A DNA stretch of 64,000 bases from DASVNK01 sp964478815 (lineage in GTDB: Bacteria > Verrucomicrobiota > Verrucomicrobiia > Limisphaerales > SXQI01): positions 47,523-111,522 of the forward strand of contig CAYZKY010000002.1 in NCBI GenBank assembly GCA_964478815.1. The letters run 5' to 3'. The notes under the pieces are model-generated. The model saw only the letters and a list, made by a program, of their open reading frames with translations, was not told the origin of the DNA and did not search any database. The position numbers and the translations under genes are program-made. This document shows positions 34,746 to 43,029 of the stretch, piece after piece. How positions within the stretch are numbered: position 1 is the first letter of the stretch; each line of letters opens with the position of its first letter.

Positions 34746-35609
34746 ATGAGCAAGATCGGCATTATCGGCGGGAGCGGGTTGTACCAGATCGAAGGGCTTT
34801 CGAACCAAAAGTGGCAGCGCGTCCGCACGCCCTTCGGCGATCCCTCGGACGAGCTTCTCACCGGCACGCTCGAAGGACGCGATGTCGTCTTCTTGCCGCG
34901 CCACGCCCGCGGCCATCGCATCCTCCCCGCCGAGTTGAATCATCGCGCCAACATTTACGCCATGAAGAGACTCGGCGTCCGCTGGATTATCAGCGTCAGC
35001 GCCGTCGGCTCCCTCCAGGCCAAACTCAAGCCGTGCGATATCGTCCTCATCGACCAGTTTGTCGATAAGACCAAGAAATCGCTCGAACACACCTTCTTCG
35101 GCCGCGGGATCGTCGCGCACATTTCCTTTGCCGAACCGATTTGCGAAGGTCTGCGCCAGATCCTCTTCAACAGTGCCAAGGCCCTTAAAGCTCGCGTTCA
35201 CAATGGCGGCAGCTACGTCAACATGGAAGGCCCCGCTTTCAGCACCCGCGCCGAGTCCAAAACCCATCACGACCTCGGCTACTCCGTCATCGGCATGACC
35301 AATCTCGGCGAAGCCCGCTGCGCCCGTGAAGCGGAGATCGCCTACGCCACCATGGCCATGGTCACGGATTACGATTGCTGGAAGGACGACGAGGAGCACG
35401 TCACCGTCGAGATGATCATCGCCAATCTCAATCGCAACGCCGCTCTCGCCAAGGACATCCTCCGCCACGCCATTCCGCAAATCCCCCTCGAGACCCCTTG
35501 CACCTGCCACAGCGCCCTCGCCACCGCTGTCATGACTCCTCCCGACCTCTGGCCTGCTAAAACTCGCAAAGAACTCGCCCTCCTCCTCGGCCCCCGCGCG
35601 AAAAAATAG
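34746..35609 (+). CDS. mtnP: S-methyl-5'-thioadenosine phosphorylase
   Basis: 287 residues, the usual length. It cleaves methylthioadenosine with phosphate to adenine and methylthioribose-1-phosphate in methionine and polyamine salvage. Visible: IGIIGGSGLY at the N-terminus, TPFGDPSD, FLPRHARGHRILP (phosphate site), the NMEGPAFSTRAES block with the purine-binding loop, and MTNLGEARCAREAEI. VTDYDCW carries the Asp residues that favour 6-amino purines, supporting MTAP over purine nucleoside phosphorylase. Second gene of a two-gene unit with 34257-34730. Confidence 0.93.
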   Translation: MSKIGIIGGSGLYQIEGLSNQKWQRVRTPFGDPSDELLTGTLEGRDVVFLPRHARGHRILPAELNHRANIYAMKRLGVRWIISVSAVGSLQAKLKPCDIVLIDQFVDKTKKSLEHTFFGRGIVAHISFAEPICEGLRQILFNSAKALKARVHNGGSYVNMEGPAFSTRAESKTHHDLGYSVIGMTNLGEARCAREAEIAYATMAMVTDYDCWKDDEEHVTVEMIIANLNRNAALAKDILRHAIPQIPLETPCTCHSALATAVMTPPDLWPAKTRKELALLLGPRAKK

Positions 35610-35690
35610 GCCACGCCAGGGGGCTGTCGTGCCACATTCAGAATGCACGATTGAGTTGCGGGTAACCGAACATCGCACGAATATGATGCC

Positions 35691-36722
35691 ATGCGCATTG
35701 CTCTGCTCAGTCTGAAGTCGGCTACGCTGCTCTTTGCCACATTCATTGCAGCCGCGCCTCCCGACGACCCATCGAGCTTCTCGCCGTCCTCGCTCCAGTT
35801 CTCCGGTGGCACCCTGCCTGCACCCGCCAGCGTCGGCGGCCCCATCTATCGCTCCACGGATTTCGGCCGCACCTGGCTGCCGCTTTCCACCGGCCTTCCG
35901 GCCGAGGCCGGCGTCGTGGCCCTCGGACGCCGGGGCTCCCAATTGCTCGCCGCTACCGACAACCACGGCCTTTTTCTCAGCGATGAACGTCGCGAAAAGT
36001 GGCACCCGATCGGTCGCGGCCTGCCGGACCGCAAGATCACCGCGGTGCATGCCGCCGAAGACACCATCATCGCCGGCGTCTTTCGGCACGGTGTCTATGT
36101 TACCAGGAACAACGGCGAAACCTGGACCTCCCTCAACGACAACTTGCCGAATCTGAATATTCGCGCGATCCAAAGCACCCTCGATGGCCTCCTCGTCGCC
36201 ACCGATGCCGGCATTTTCAAGCGCGCTCAGGACAGCCGTTCCTGGAAGCCCGTCTTCACCGAATGCCAGATCGTCAGCCTCAATCCGGGCCACGGCAAGA
36301 TCGTCGCGGGCGGCGTCAAGGGCGTGCTCCTCTCCGAAGATCAGGGCGAACACTGGCGTTGGATTCACCGGGCCGGCGCGGCCCACACCACCGTCCTGCT
36401 CGATCGCAAGATCGTCGTCATGAACATCTCCGGCGACTTTTTCACCAGCAACGATTGGGGCCAAACCTGGCACAGCGCCGAATACTCCCCGCGGCAAGGC
36501 TCCTATGTTTACGATACCGTTGCCGTCGGCCCGCACCTCGTGGCCAGCAACAACTACGGCACCCACCAATCCAGCGACGGCGGCCTCACCTGGCAGCACC
36601 TCCACGACACCGAAGACCGCTACGCCTTCCTCGGCCTCATCGCCATCGGCCAGACCCTCTACGGCGGCGCCTCCCCCTGGGCCGAACGCCGCCCCCGCCG
36701 CGACTTCTCTCAGTTTCCGTAA
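35691..36722 (+). CDS. Secreted BNR/sialidase-type beta-propeller repeat protein
   Basis: 343 residues with a signal-like N-terminus. It has at least six BNR-type repeats, seen as S-x-D-x-G-x-T-W variants: STDFGRTWLPL, TRNNGETWTSL, SEDQGEHWRWI, SNDWGQTWHSA, SSDGGLTWQHL. The fold should be a beta-propeller like those of sialidases and YCF48 proteins, but no sialidase catalytic set is seen, so it is likely a binding or photosystem-assembly-like fold of unknown role. Its C-terminal tail (TLYGGASPW...RRDFSQ) is echoed by a relic at 37380-37459 beyond a toxin-antitoxin pair. Confidence 0.8.
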   Translation: MRIALLSLKSATLLFATFIAAAPPDDPSSFSPSSLQFSGGTLPAPASVGGPIYRSTDFGRTWLPLSTGLPAEAGVVALGRRGSQLLAATDNHGLFLSDERREKWHPIGRGLPDRKITAVHAAEDTIIAGVFRHGVYVTRNNGETWTSLNDNLPNLNIRAIQSTLDGLLVATDAGIFKRAQDSRSWKPVFTECQIVSLNPGHGKIVAGGVKGVLLSEDQGEHWRWIHRAGAAHTTVLLDRKIVVMNISGDFFTSNDWGQTWHSAEYSPRQGSYVYDTVAVGPHLVASNNYGTHQSSDGGLTWQHLHDTEDRYAFLGLIAIGQTLYGGASPWAERRPRRDFSQFP

Positions 36723-36787
36723 CCCACCCACGCGCGAACTCCCCGGCATCGCTTGCACAGGACGTCTCGGGCTCTTATCGTGAGGCT

Positions 36788-37009
36788 ATGATTTCTACGG
36801 TTCTAGCGGTTTACGAAGATGGAGTCTTGAAGCCACAGTCGCCGCTGGCGTTACCGGAAAAGCAGCCGGTCCTCATCACAATCCGCAGCGAGTCGAACTC
36901 CGAGGATGACGCCGAGCGACGTGCCTGGCTGCAACTTTCAGAACAATCATTACTGAAAAGCTGGGCCGATTCCGACGATGACTGCTTCAACGAGCTTCTC
37001 AAAAAATGA
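36788..37009 (+). CDS. AF2212/DUF104-type antitoxin
   Basis: 73 residues. The N-terminal half (VLAVYEDGVLKPQSPLALPE) is the hallmark of the AF2212-like antitoxin family, a beta-rich DNA-binding domain. The acidic C-terminal half (WADSDDDCFNELLKK) should wrap the toxin. It overlaps the downstream toxin gene by 32 bp, typical of type II toxin-antitoxin pairs, which also usually repress their own promoter. Base composition is less GC-rich than the flanking genes. Confidence 0.82.
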   Translation: MISTVLAVYEDGVLKPQSPLALPEKQPVLITIRSESNSEDDAERRAWLQLSEQSLLKSWADSDDDCFNELLKK

Positions 37010-37307
37010 CATCGTCCTGCTCCCGATTCCTTTCGCGAATCTGGAGAGTCGGAAAGTCCGACCGGCCGTCATTGTCGGGCTGAGCAGTTACCCAGGCGAT
37101 CTCTTCGTGGTGGCGATCTCGTCCCAAATTCACAACGTCGACCTCGTGCTAATCGATTGGCAGGCAGCCGGGCTGAACGTTCCGTGTGGCATCAAGTCGC
37201 AGATAGCCACCGTGGAATCGCGCCTCATCGTCAAACTCGTGGGAACATTGTCCGCCGCGGACGCTCGTCGACTGGAACAGCGACTCCGATTTTGGCTCGA
37301 ATTATGA
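36978..37307 (+). CDS. MazF/PemK-type toxin (endoribonuclease)
   Basis: 109 residues. The opening KNDIVLLPIPFANLESRKVRPAVIV is shortened here to its core, DIVLLPIPF and KVRPAVIV, which are the conserved first strands of the PemK/MazF fold. The later IKSQIATVESRLI and LEQRLRFWL match the family end. Such toxins cut mRNA at short sequences. It is paired with the upstream AF2212-like antitoxin (32-bp overlap). A relic of the BNR gene 3' end begins about 70 bp after its stop. Confidence 0.85.
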   Translation: MTASTSFSKNDIVLLPIPFANLESRKVRPAVIVGLSSYPGDLFVVAISSQIHNVDLVLIDWQAAGLNVPCGIKSQIATVESRLIVKLVGTLSAADARRLEQRLRFWLEL

Positions 37308-37379
37308 AATCCGCGACCATCTGTCCGACTCGCGAACCAGATACGCGAGTCACGGGCTGGTTAGAGTTGTTTCCACCTC

Positions 37380-37459
37380 GACTCATCGCCATCAACTACA
37401 CTCTCGGCGGTGCATCTCCGTGGATCGAGGGCTGTCACCGCCGCGACTTTGCCCAGTGA
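37380..37459 (+). pseudogene. 3'-end relic of a BNR-repeat gene
   Basis: The frame reads RLIAINYTLGGASPWIEGCH then RRDFAQ-stop. This matches the last 25 codons of the BNR gene 35691-36722 (GLIAIGQTLYGGASPWAER...RRDFSQFP-stop). It lies on the same strand, beyond the AF2212/MazF pair, and no upstream part of a second BNR gene exists. The membrane-protein frame overlaps it. Confidence 0.8.
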
Positions 37460-38426
37460 ACTCGCGCACAGTTCCGGCGACCAAGGGTTGCTGCCATCCC
37501 TGATCGGGGATGGACGCCCACTCTTATCGTTGGTCGCGGTGATTCTAATGCTTTCAGGCTGGTTCGCACTCTTCCTTTCCGCTACCGGTCACTTTCTGCC
37601 GCACGACGTTCGCTTTCTTGGAATGGACAAGGAACAACTCTGTGCCCTTAACCAGTGCCGGATCGTTCATTTCATGTTCCATGATCGGGTGTCGTTTGGC
37701 GGCGCGTTGATCGCCATCGGCTGGCTGTACCTGTGGTTGATCAACTTTCCGCTCAAAGCTGGCGAACCGTGGGCCTGGTGGGTTTTTCTCGCGAGCAGCA
37801 TTACGGGGTTCGGCAGTTTTCTGGCCTACTTGGGGTATGGGTATCTCGATTCTTGGCACGGCATTGCCACGCTCTTTCTTCTCCCAATCAATATCGTAGG
37901 GCTCATCGTTTCGTGGATGGCTCTGCCGAATAAACGCGGATTGAAATCGATCCTGGAACCCGGCGTTCGTTGTCCATGGCGGTCCGCCACAGGGATAGGT
38001 CGAGGCATGCTCTTGTTCACGGCGATGGGACTTATCTTGGCAGGAACAACCATTCTCATCGTCGGCATGACGAGCGTCTTCGTCCCGGAGGACGTTCAAT
38101 ATATCGGTTTGACGGCGCACGAGCTGAACGCGATCAACCCGCGGCTCCTGCCGTTAATCGCCCATGATCGGGCGGGCTTCGGTGGAGGCATCGCCACCTG
38201 TGGACTAATCATGTTCTTCTGCGTTTGGTGCGGCCGACCCTCACGCGCACTTTGGCAGGCGGTTGTCTTAGCCGGCGGGACAGGCTTTGCGAGCGCGATT
38301 GGCGTCCATCCGCTGATCGGTTACACCAATTTTATCCACCTGGCTCCGGCCTATGCCGGCGCAGCCATTTTTGTCGTGGGAGTGTTGCTATCCCACGCCG
38401 GAATGTGCCGCGCCAAGAACACTTGA
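37410..38426 (+). CDS. Membrane protein with an internally duplicated unit
   Basis: Up to 338 residues. The 5' end is unsure: the frame opens with a GTG at 37410 inside the BNR relic, and starts at 37488, 37530, 37539 or the ATG at 37548 are more likely because the first helix (LLSLVAVILMLSGWF) begins there. About eight hydrophobic segments. Two halves share a pattern: FLPHDVRFLGMDKEQLCALN with HDRVSFGGALIAIG, and FVPEDVQYIGLTAHELNAIN with HDRAGFGGGIATCG. This marks an ancient internal duplication. No known function. Composition is less GC-rich than the surroundings. Confidence 0.7.
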   Translation: MHLRGSRAVTAATLPSELAHSSGDQGLLPSLIGDGRPLLSLVAVILMLSGWFALFLSATGHFLPHDVRFLGMDKEQLCALNQCRIVHFMFHDRVSFGGALIAIGWLYLWLINFPLKAGEPWAWWVFLASSITGFGSFLAYLGYGYLDSWHGIATLFLLPINIVGLIVSWMALPNKRGLKSILEPGVRCPWRSATGIGRGMLLFTAMGLILAGTTILIVGMTSVFVPEDVQYIGLTAHELNAINPRLLPLIAHDRAGFGGGIATCGLIMFFCVWCGRPSRALWQAVVLAGGTGFASAIGVHPLIGYTNFIHLAPAYAGAAIFVVGVLLSHAGMCRAKNT

Positions 38427-38502
38427 ACATCGACGAAACGAGCGGGCCACCCGTCCGCCAAGAGTGCTTTTACCCGGCCTCGACATCGACAGCTCCGAAC
38501 TT

Positions 38503-38862
38503 TTACCCGGCTACACCCGCCGCCGCTGCCACGGTCTCCACCTGCACGGCCGTGCCGTAGCAGAGCACTTCCGTGACGCCCACGCCGATCTCCGTGGCAT
38601 CGTAGCGCACGCCGATCACCGCATTCGCGCCCAGTTCTCCGGCATGCGAAAGCATCAGGTTAAAAGCATCGCCGCGCGTGCGTTCGCACAGGCTCGTGTA
38701 GAGCGAGATGTTCCCGCCGAACAGCCGCTGAATGCTCGCGCCGAACTCGCCCACCACGCTCCGCGAGCGCACCGTGATGCCCCGCACCACGCCGAGCGAT
38801 CGCACCACCCGGTAGCCCGGCAGGTCGAACGTCGTGGAAGTCAGCGGATGGGTATTATTCAT
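38503..38862 (-). CDS. ybjQ: YbjQ/UPF0145 family protein
   Basis: 119 residues. The family blocks are clear: TTFDLPGYRVVRSLGVVRG, RSRSVVGEFGASI, then GGNISLYTSLCERTRGDAF and the GANAVIGVRYDATEI stretch. The fold is a small pentameric beta protein; family function is unproven, some members being called heavy-metal-binding. It follows panC by six bases on the same strand and so is co-transcribed with it. Confidence 0.88.
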   Translation of the reverse strand: MNNTHPLTSTTFDLPGYRVVRSLGVVRGITVRSRSVVGEFGASIQRLFGGNISLYTSLCERTRGDAFNLMLSHAGELGANAVIGVRYDATEIGVGVTEVLCYGTAVQVETVAAAAGVAG

Positions 38863-38868
38863 GGGCGT

Positions 38869-39732
38869 TCACAAAGGACCGTTGTCGATCAACCGCGTCC
38901 GGCCAACGAACACCGCCAGGGCCAGATGGCAGCCGCGGCGCACCGTCGCCACCGGTTGCAACGTCAGCGGATCGAAAAACTCCACGTAATCCAGCCGCGC
39001 CGCCGGTTGTTCCGCGATCAGTCTTGCCAATTCCCGGCGCAAGCTCGCCGCGCGGACACCTGCCGGGCTGGCCGCGACGCGCTGGCGCGCCAGCATCAGC
39101 GCTTCGTGCAACACCGGCGCCTGCTGCCGCTCTTCGGGAGACAAGTACTTGTTCCGCGAACTCATCGCCAGGCGATCCGCCTCCCGCACGGTCGGCGCGA
39201 CCACGATCTGGATGGGGAAATTCAGGTCGCGCGTCATCTGCCGGACCACCGCCGCTTGTTGCCAATCTTTCGCGCCGAAGACAGACACGCCGGGCTGCAC
39301 GATATTGAAGAGTTTCGCCACCACCGTCGTCACCCCGCGGAAATGCGTGGGCCGCGAGGCTGCTTCCATCCCGCAGGCCAGGCTTTCTTCCGTCACCCAG
39401 GTGCTGAATGGAGAAGCGCCGCCGGGATACATCTCCTCGGCCGAAGGCACGAAGAGCACATCCACGCCGGCTTCCCGGCACAACCGACGGTCCCGGGGCA
39501 AGTCGCGCGGATAGCGCGCCAGGTCTTCGTTCGGGGCGAATTGCGCGGGGTTGACAAAGATGCTGGCCACCACAACGCCCTCTGCTTTCACCCGCCGCCG
39601 GGCCTCGTGTATCAGGCTCGCATGCCCGGCGTGGAGGTACCCCATCGTCGGCACGAACCCCACCTTCCGGCCCTGCCGCCGCCAGCTTAGGGCCAGCCGC
39701 TGCATGGCGGCGACTGCTGTCACCACGCGCAT
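38869..39732 (-). CDS. panC: Pantothenate synthetase (pantoate-beta-alanine ligase)
   Basis: 287 residues, typical length. It joins pantoate and beta-alanine with ATP in coenzyme A synthesis. Visible: the nucleotide-binding FVPTMGYLHAGHASLI with the HxGH motif, VVASIFVNPAQFAPNEDLARYPR, the FGAKDWQQAAVVRQM block and SSRNKYLSPEER near the KMSKS-like loop. It follows a glutaredoxin gene by about 40 bp on the minus strand and precedes ybjQ. Confidence 0.95.
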   Translation of the reverse strand: MRVVTAVAAMQRLALSWRRQGRKVGFVPTMGYLHAGHASLIHEARRRVKAEGVVVASIFVNPAQFAPNEDLARYPRDLPRDRRLCREAGVDVLFVPSAEEMYPGGASPFSTWVTEESLACGMEAASRPTHFRGVTTVVAKLFNIVQPGVSVFGAKDWQQAAVVRQMTRDLNFPIQIVVAPTVREADRLAMSSRNKYLSPEERQQAPVLHEALMLARQRVAASPAGVRAASLRRELARLIAEQPAARLDYVEFFDPLTLQPVATVRRGCHLALAVFVGRTRLIDNGPL

Positions 39733-39771
39733 CGTTATGGAACTGCGGGAACCGCGCCGGCCGCGCCGCGT

Positions 39772-40110
39772 CTAGCGCTTGAAGTTCATCCACGAACTCT
39801 CCGGCTCGTGCGTGGCGCAGGCCTGGTTGGTCGGCGCGTCGGCCGCGCGCGCGTTGGTTTGCACCAATTGATTCGCCAGGAGGAACGCCTCCACCTCGTC
39901 GCCGCTCACATCCGCCAGCATCCGGCCATTCACCTCGACGCAGGGGCTGAGCATCTGGCCGCTCTTTTCGATCATTTCCTGCCGCTGCACGGGCTCGTTG
40001 ATAATGTCGCGATCCTCGTAGGGCAGGTCGTACTTGCGCATGATGGCGCGCACGCCCTGGCTCCAGCCGCAGGAAGGTTTCAGGTAGGCAATAATCTTGG
40101 GCTTATCCAT
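39772..40110 (-). CDS. Glutaredoxin-family protein
   Basis: 112 residues. The active-site region is KPSCGWSQGVR, so a CxxS-type (monothiol-like) CGWS rather than CPYC. The cis-proline is in MLSPCVEVNG and the C-terminal helix is DVSGDEVEAFLLANQL. A poorly ordered 25-residue tail with one more Cys follows. It could act in redox control or Fe-S handling. It lies between the dehydratase and panC genes in the same direction. Confidence 0.85.
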   Translation of the reverse strand: MDKPKIIAYLKPSCGWSQGVRAIMRKYDLPYEDRDIINEPVQRQEMIEKSGQMLSPCVEVNGRMLADVSGDEVEAFLLANQLVQTNARAADAPTNQACATHEPESSWMNFKR

Positions 40111-40199
40111 AGTTCGATCCAGTCAGACTCCAAGACTGCCACACGCCCGCCGTTCCGCAACCGGCCAGACCGCCCGGACCGCCGTTCGCTCGCCACCGA

Positions 40200-42143
40200 T
40201 CACATCCCGCTCAACCGCTCCAGGATCGCCTCCGTGTCGTACACGCAGCCGCCCCACGTCCCGCCGCTGGCCTGTTGCAGGGCCGCCCACAGCTTGGTTT
40301 CTTCCGGTAATTCCGGGTGCGGAGCCAGCCGCGGATGCCGGTCGCGCGCCCGCAAAATCTCCGCGCCGCGCTCGGCGGAAAACCTCTGCCCGGCTTCCCC
40401 TACAAAATCGATGTTTCCCTCCAGCCTGGCCCGGTCGATATGCAATCGAATCGCATCCCCGTCGCGCAACTTTCCGATCGGTCCGCCCGCCAGCGCCTCC
40501 GGCCCCACATGCCCGATGCATGCCCCCGTCGAGACCCCGGAAAACCGCGCGTCCGTAATGAGAGCGACCTGCTTGCCGAAGGGCAGATGCTTGAGCGCCG
40601 AGGTTAGTTGGTACGTCTCCTCCATGCCGGTGCCCATCGGCCCGCACCCGGCCAGCACCAGAATATCCCCGGCCTGAATCCCGCCCGCCTTGATCGCCGC
40701 GATGGCCTCCTTCTCGCTCACGAACACTTTCGCGGGACCCTCTTTGCGATAGACCCCATCCGCATCCACCACGCTCGGATCGATAGCGGTGCTCTTGATG
40801 ACGCTTCCTTCGGGCGCGATGTTGCCGCGCGGAAAGGTGACGGTGCTCGTCAATCCCCGTTGCCGGGCTTGCGCGGGAGCCATGATGACCTCGTCGGCCG
40901 CCACGCCATCCTCTCGCGCCAGAATCTCCTTGAAGCGCCTCCGCCGCTCCGAGCCTTCCCACCACTCCAGGTTCTCTCCGACCGTCCGTCCCGTCACCGT
41001 CATCGCGCCCAGCTCCAGCAAGCCCAGCTCCCGCAGGTGAAGCATCACCTCCGGCACGCCGCCCGCGAGGAAGACTCGCACCGTGGGATGATGCACCGGC
41101 CCATTGGGCAGGACGCTCACCAGCCTCGGCGCCTGGCGATTGATGGCGATCCAATCCTCCACCGTTGGCCGCGGCAGTTTCGCCGCATGCGCGATGGCCG
41201 GAATATGCAGCAGCAGGTTGGTCGATCCCCCGAACGCCGCATGCACCGTCATCGCGTTCCGGATGCTCGCGGGCGAGAGGATCGCGCGCGTCGGAATCTT
41301 CTTCGCTTCCAGTTCCACGAGGGCGCGGGCCGATTGCGTCGCCAGATCGGTCCAGACCGGTTCGCCCGAAGGCGCCAGCGCCGAGTGCGGCAGCGAAAGC
41401 CCCAGCGCCTCCCCCACCACTTGCGAGGTCGCGGCCGTTCCCAAAAACTGGCAGCCCCCGCCCGGCGACGCGCAAGCTCGGCAGCCCGCCTCGGCGGCTT
41501 CCTGCAGCGAAATCTGCCCATGCGCGAAGCGCGCGCCGATCGTTTGCACCTTCGCCGTATCCTCGCCTTCCACGGGCGGCAAGGTGACGCCGCCGGGCAC
41601 CAGGATCGTCGGCAGATCGAGCAGCGAGGCCAGCGCCATCATCATCGCGGGCAGGCCCTTGTCGCAGGTCGCGATGCCCATCACGCCGCTCCGCGTCGGC
41701 AGCGAGCGCGCGAGCCGGCGGAAAATGATGGCGGCGTCGTTGCGATACGGCAGGCTGTCGAACATCCCCGTCGTCCCCTGGGTCCGTCCGTCGCACGGAT
41801 CGGAGCAATACGCGGCAAAGGGCACGGTCTTCTGCCGGCGCAATTCCTCGGCGGCGGCCTGCACCATCAGGCCGATCTCCCAATGGCCCGTGTGAAAGCC
41901 GAGCGCGACCGGCTTTCCGTCCGGCGCGCGCACGCCTCCCTGCGTGCTCAAAATCAGATACTGCTTGCGCCCCAATTCCCGCGGATCCCATCCCATCCCC
42001 GCGCTCTGGGTGAGCCCGAAAATATCGCCGCTCGGCCGTTCCCGCAGCATTTCCGGCGTCAAAGGCAGCTCCCCCGCCGGGCCGGACGCCTTGGTGCGGA
42101 TGCGGTAGATCGTCTCGGGACTGGCCAGGATGTCGTTCGTCAT
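40200..42143 (-). CDS. IlvD/Edd-superfamily dehydratase, YjhG/YagF (D-xylonate dehydratase) type
   Basis: 647 residues from the ATG at 42143, which overlaps the fdhD stop (ATGA); a far longer frame upstream is out of register with any homology. Blocks FGLTQSAGMGWDPRELGRKQ, YCSDPCDGRTQGTTGM, GIATCDKGLPAMMMALA and ACASPGGGCQFLGTAAT carry the cysteines of the Fe-S cluster. Length and the WDPRELGRKQ start fit the YjhG/YagF branch (about 650 aa) rather than IlvD (about 560-620 aa). Sugar-acid dehydration is the expected reaction; the exact acid is not determined. Coupled to fdhD. Confidence 0.85.
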   Translation of the reverse strand: MTNDILASPETIYRIRTKASGPAGELPLTPEMLRERPSGDIFGLTQSAGMGWDPRELGRKQYLILSTQGGVRAPDGKPVALGFHTGHWEIGLMVQAAAEELRRQKTVPFAAYCSDPCDGRTQGTTGMFDSLPYRNDAAIIFRRLARSLPTRSGVMGIATCDKGLPAMMMALASLLDLPTILVPGGVTLPPVEGEDTAKVQTIGARFAHGQISLQEAAEAGCRACASPGGGCQFLGTAATSQVVGEALGLSLPHSALAPSGEPVWTDLATQSARALVELEAKKIPTRAILSPASIRNAMTVHAAFGGSTNLLLHIPAIAHAAKLPRPTVEDWIAINRQAPRLVSVLPNGPVHHPTVRVFLAGGVPEVMLHLRELGLLELGAMTVTGRTVGENLEWWEGSERRRRFKEILAREDGVAADEVIMAPAQARQRGLTSTVTFPRGNIAPEGSVIKSTAIDPSVVDADGVYRKEGPAKVFVSEKEAIAAIKAGGIQAGDILVLAGCGPMGTGMEETYQLTSALKHLPFGKQVALITDARFSGVSTGACIGHVGPEALAGGPIGKLRDGDAIRLHIDRARLEGNIDFVGEAGQRFSAERGAEILRARDRHPRLAPHPELPEETKLWAALQQASGGTWGGCVYDTEAILERLSGM

Positions 42144-42964
42144 TCGATTCGTTCGGGATGCGTGTAAATATTGCAGCTCTGCCCGCGGAGAAAGCCGATC
42201 AGGGTCTGCCCGCTCTCCTTCGCGAACTCCACCGCCAGACTGGAGGGTGCGGAAATGGCCGCCACGACCGGGAGGCGCGCCGCCAGGGCTTTCTGCAAAA
42301 TTTCGAACGACACCCGCCCGCTCACCAGCAGAATTTGCCCCTCCAGCGGCCACGGCCCGTTCAAGAAGGCATGCCCGATCACCTTGTCGACCGCGTTGTG
42401 CCGACCCACGTCCTCGCGCAGCACCTGTAACTCGCCAGCCGCGTCGAAAATCGCGGCGGCGTGCAACCCGCCGGTCTGCGCGAAGGCCGCCTGCGCCTGC
42501 GCCAGCTTCCCCGGCAGGGACCACAGGACCGCCCGCGACACTTTGCGTTCGCCCCCCGCGGCGGCAATCGGCGGGAATTGTTGATGCACCGATTCGATCG
42601 AAGCTTTCCCGCACAATCCGCAGCTCGAACTGGCGAAGACATGCCGCGTCAACCGCTCGAAATCGACTTCCACGCGCGGCGCCAGAAACACATTAAGGAT
42701 ATTCCCAAACTGCGCGTTCTCGCCCGCCTGGCAAGGCGCGATCTCCAGCACCTCCGACCGCTGCCGGATCAGCCCTTCCGTCAGGAGAAAGCCCAGGGCC
42801 AATTCCGGGTCGAATCCCGGCGTGCGCATCGTCACCGCGATGCTCCGGCCCCGCACGCGGATCTCCAGCGGCTCCTCCCGCGTCAGCCAGTCGGGCGACT
42901 CCGCGGGCGGCGCGGCCCCGTCGAGCCGCAGCCGCGACACTGCTTGAACTTGAGGATCGGACAC
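42140..42964 (-). CDS. fdhD: FdhD formate dehydrogenase accessory sulfurtransferase
   Basis: 274 residues. FdhD passes sulfur to the molybdenum cofactor of formate dehydrogenase. The active-site loop is SSCGLCGKAS, with the CxxC cysteines. GFDPELALGFLLTEGL, AIFDAAGELQVLREDVGRHN, AVDKVIGHAF and the SGRVSFEILQKAL block are all as in the family. No formate dehydrogenase is in the window, so the target enzyme must be elsewhere. The stop overlaps the start of the YjhG-type dehydratase gene by one base of ATGA, indicating coupling. Confidence 0.93.
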   Translation of the reverse strand: MSDPQVQAVSRLRLDGAAPPAESPDWLTREEPLEIRVRGRSIAVTMRTPGFDPELALGFLLTEGLIRQRSEVLEIAPCQAGENAQFGNILNVFLAPRVEVDFERLTRHVFASSSCGLCGKASIESVHQQFPPIAAAGGERKVSRAVLWSLPGKLAQAQAAFAQTGGLHAAAIFDAAGELQVLREDVGRHNAVDKVIGHAFLNGPWPLEGQILLVSGRVSFEILQKALAARLPVVAAISAPSSLAVEFAKESGQTLIGFLRGQSCNIYTHPERIE

Positions 42965-43029
42965 TGGGCCGGCAGCTTAAACCGGGACGCCCCCCTTGGG
43001 AAGAAAGGGATGACCCGAATTGCCTCGGC

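Noticed and set aside
34227..36758. 843-aa minus-strand frame
   Set aside because: Runs antisense to mtnP and the BNR gene, both well supported.
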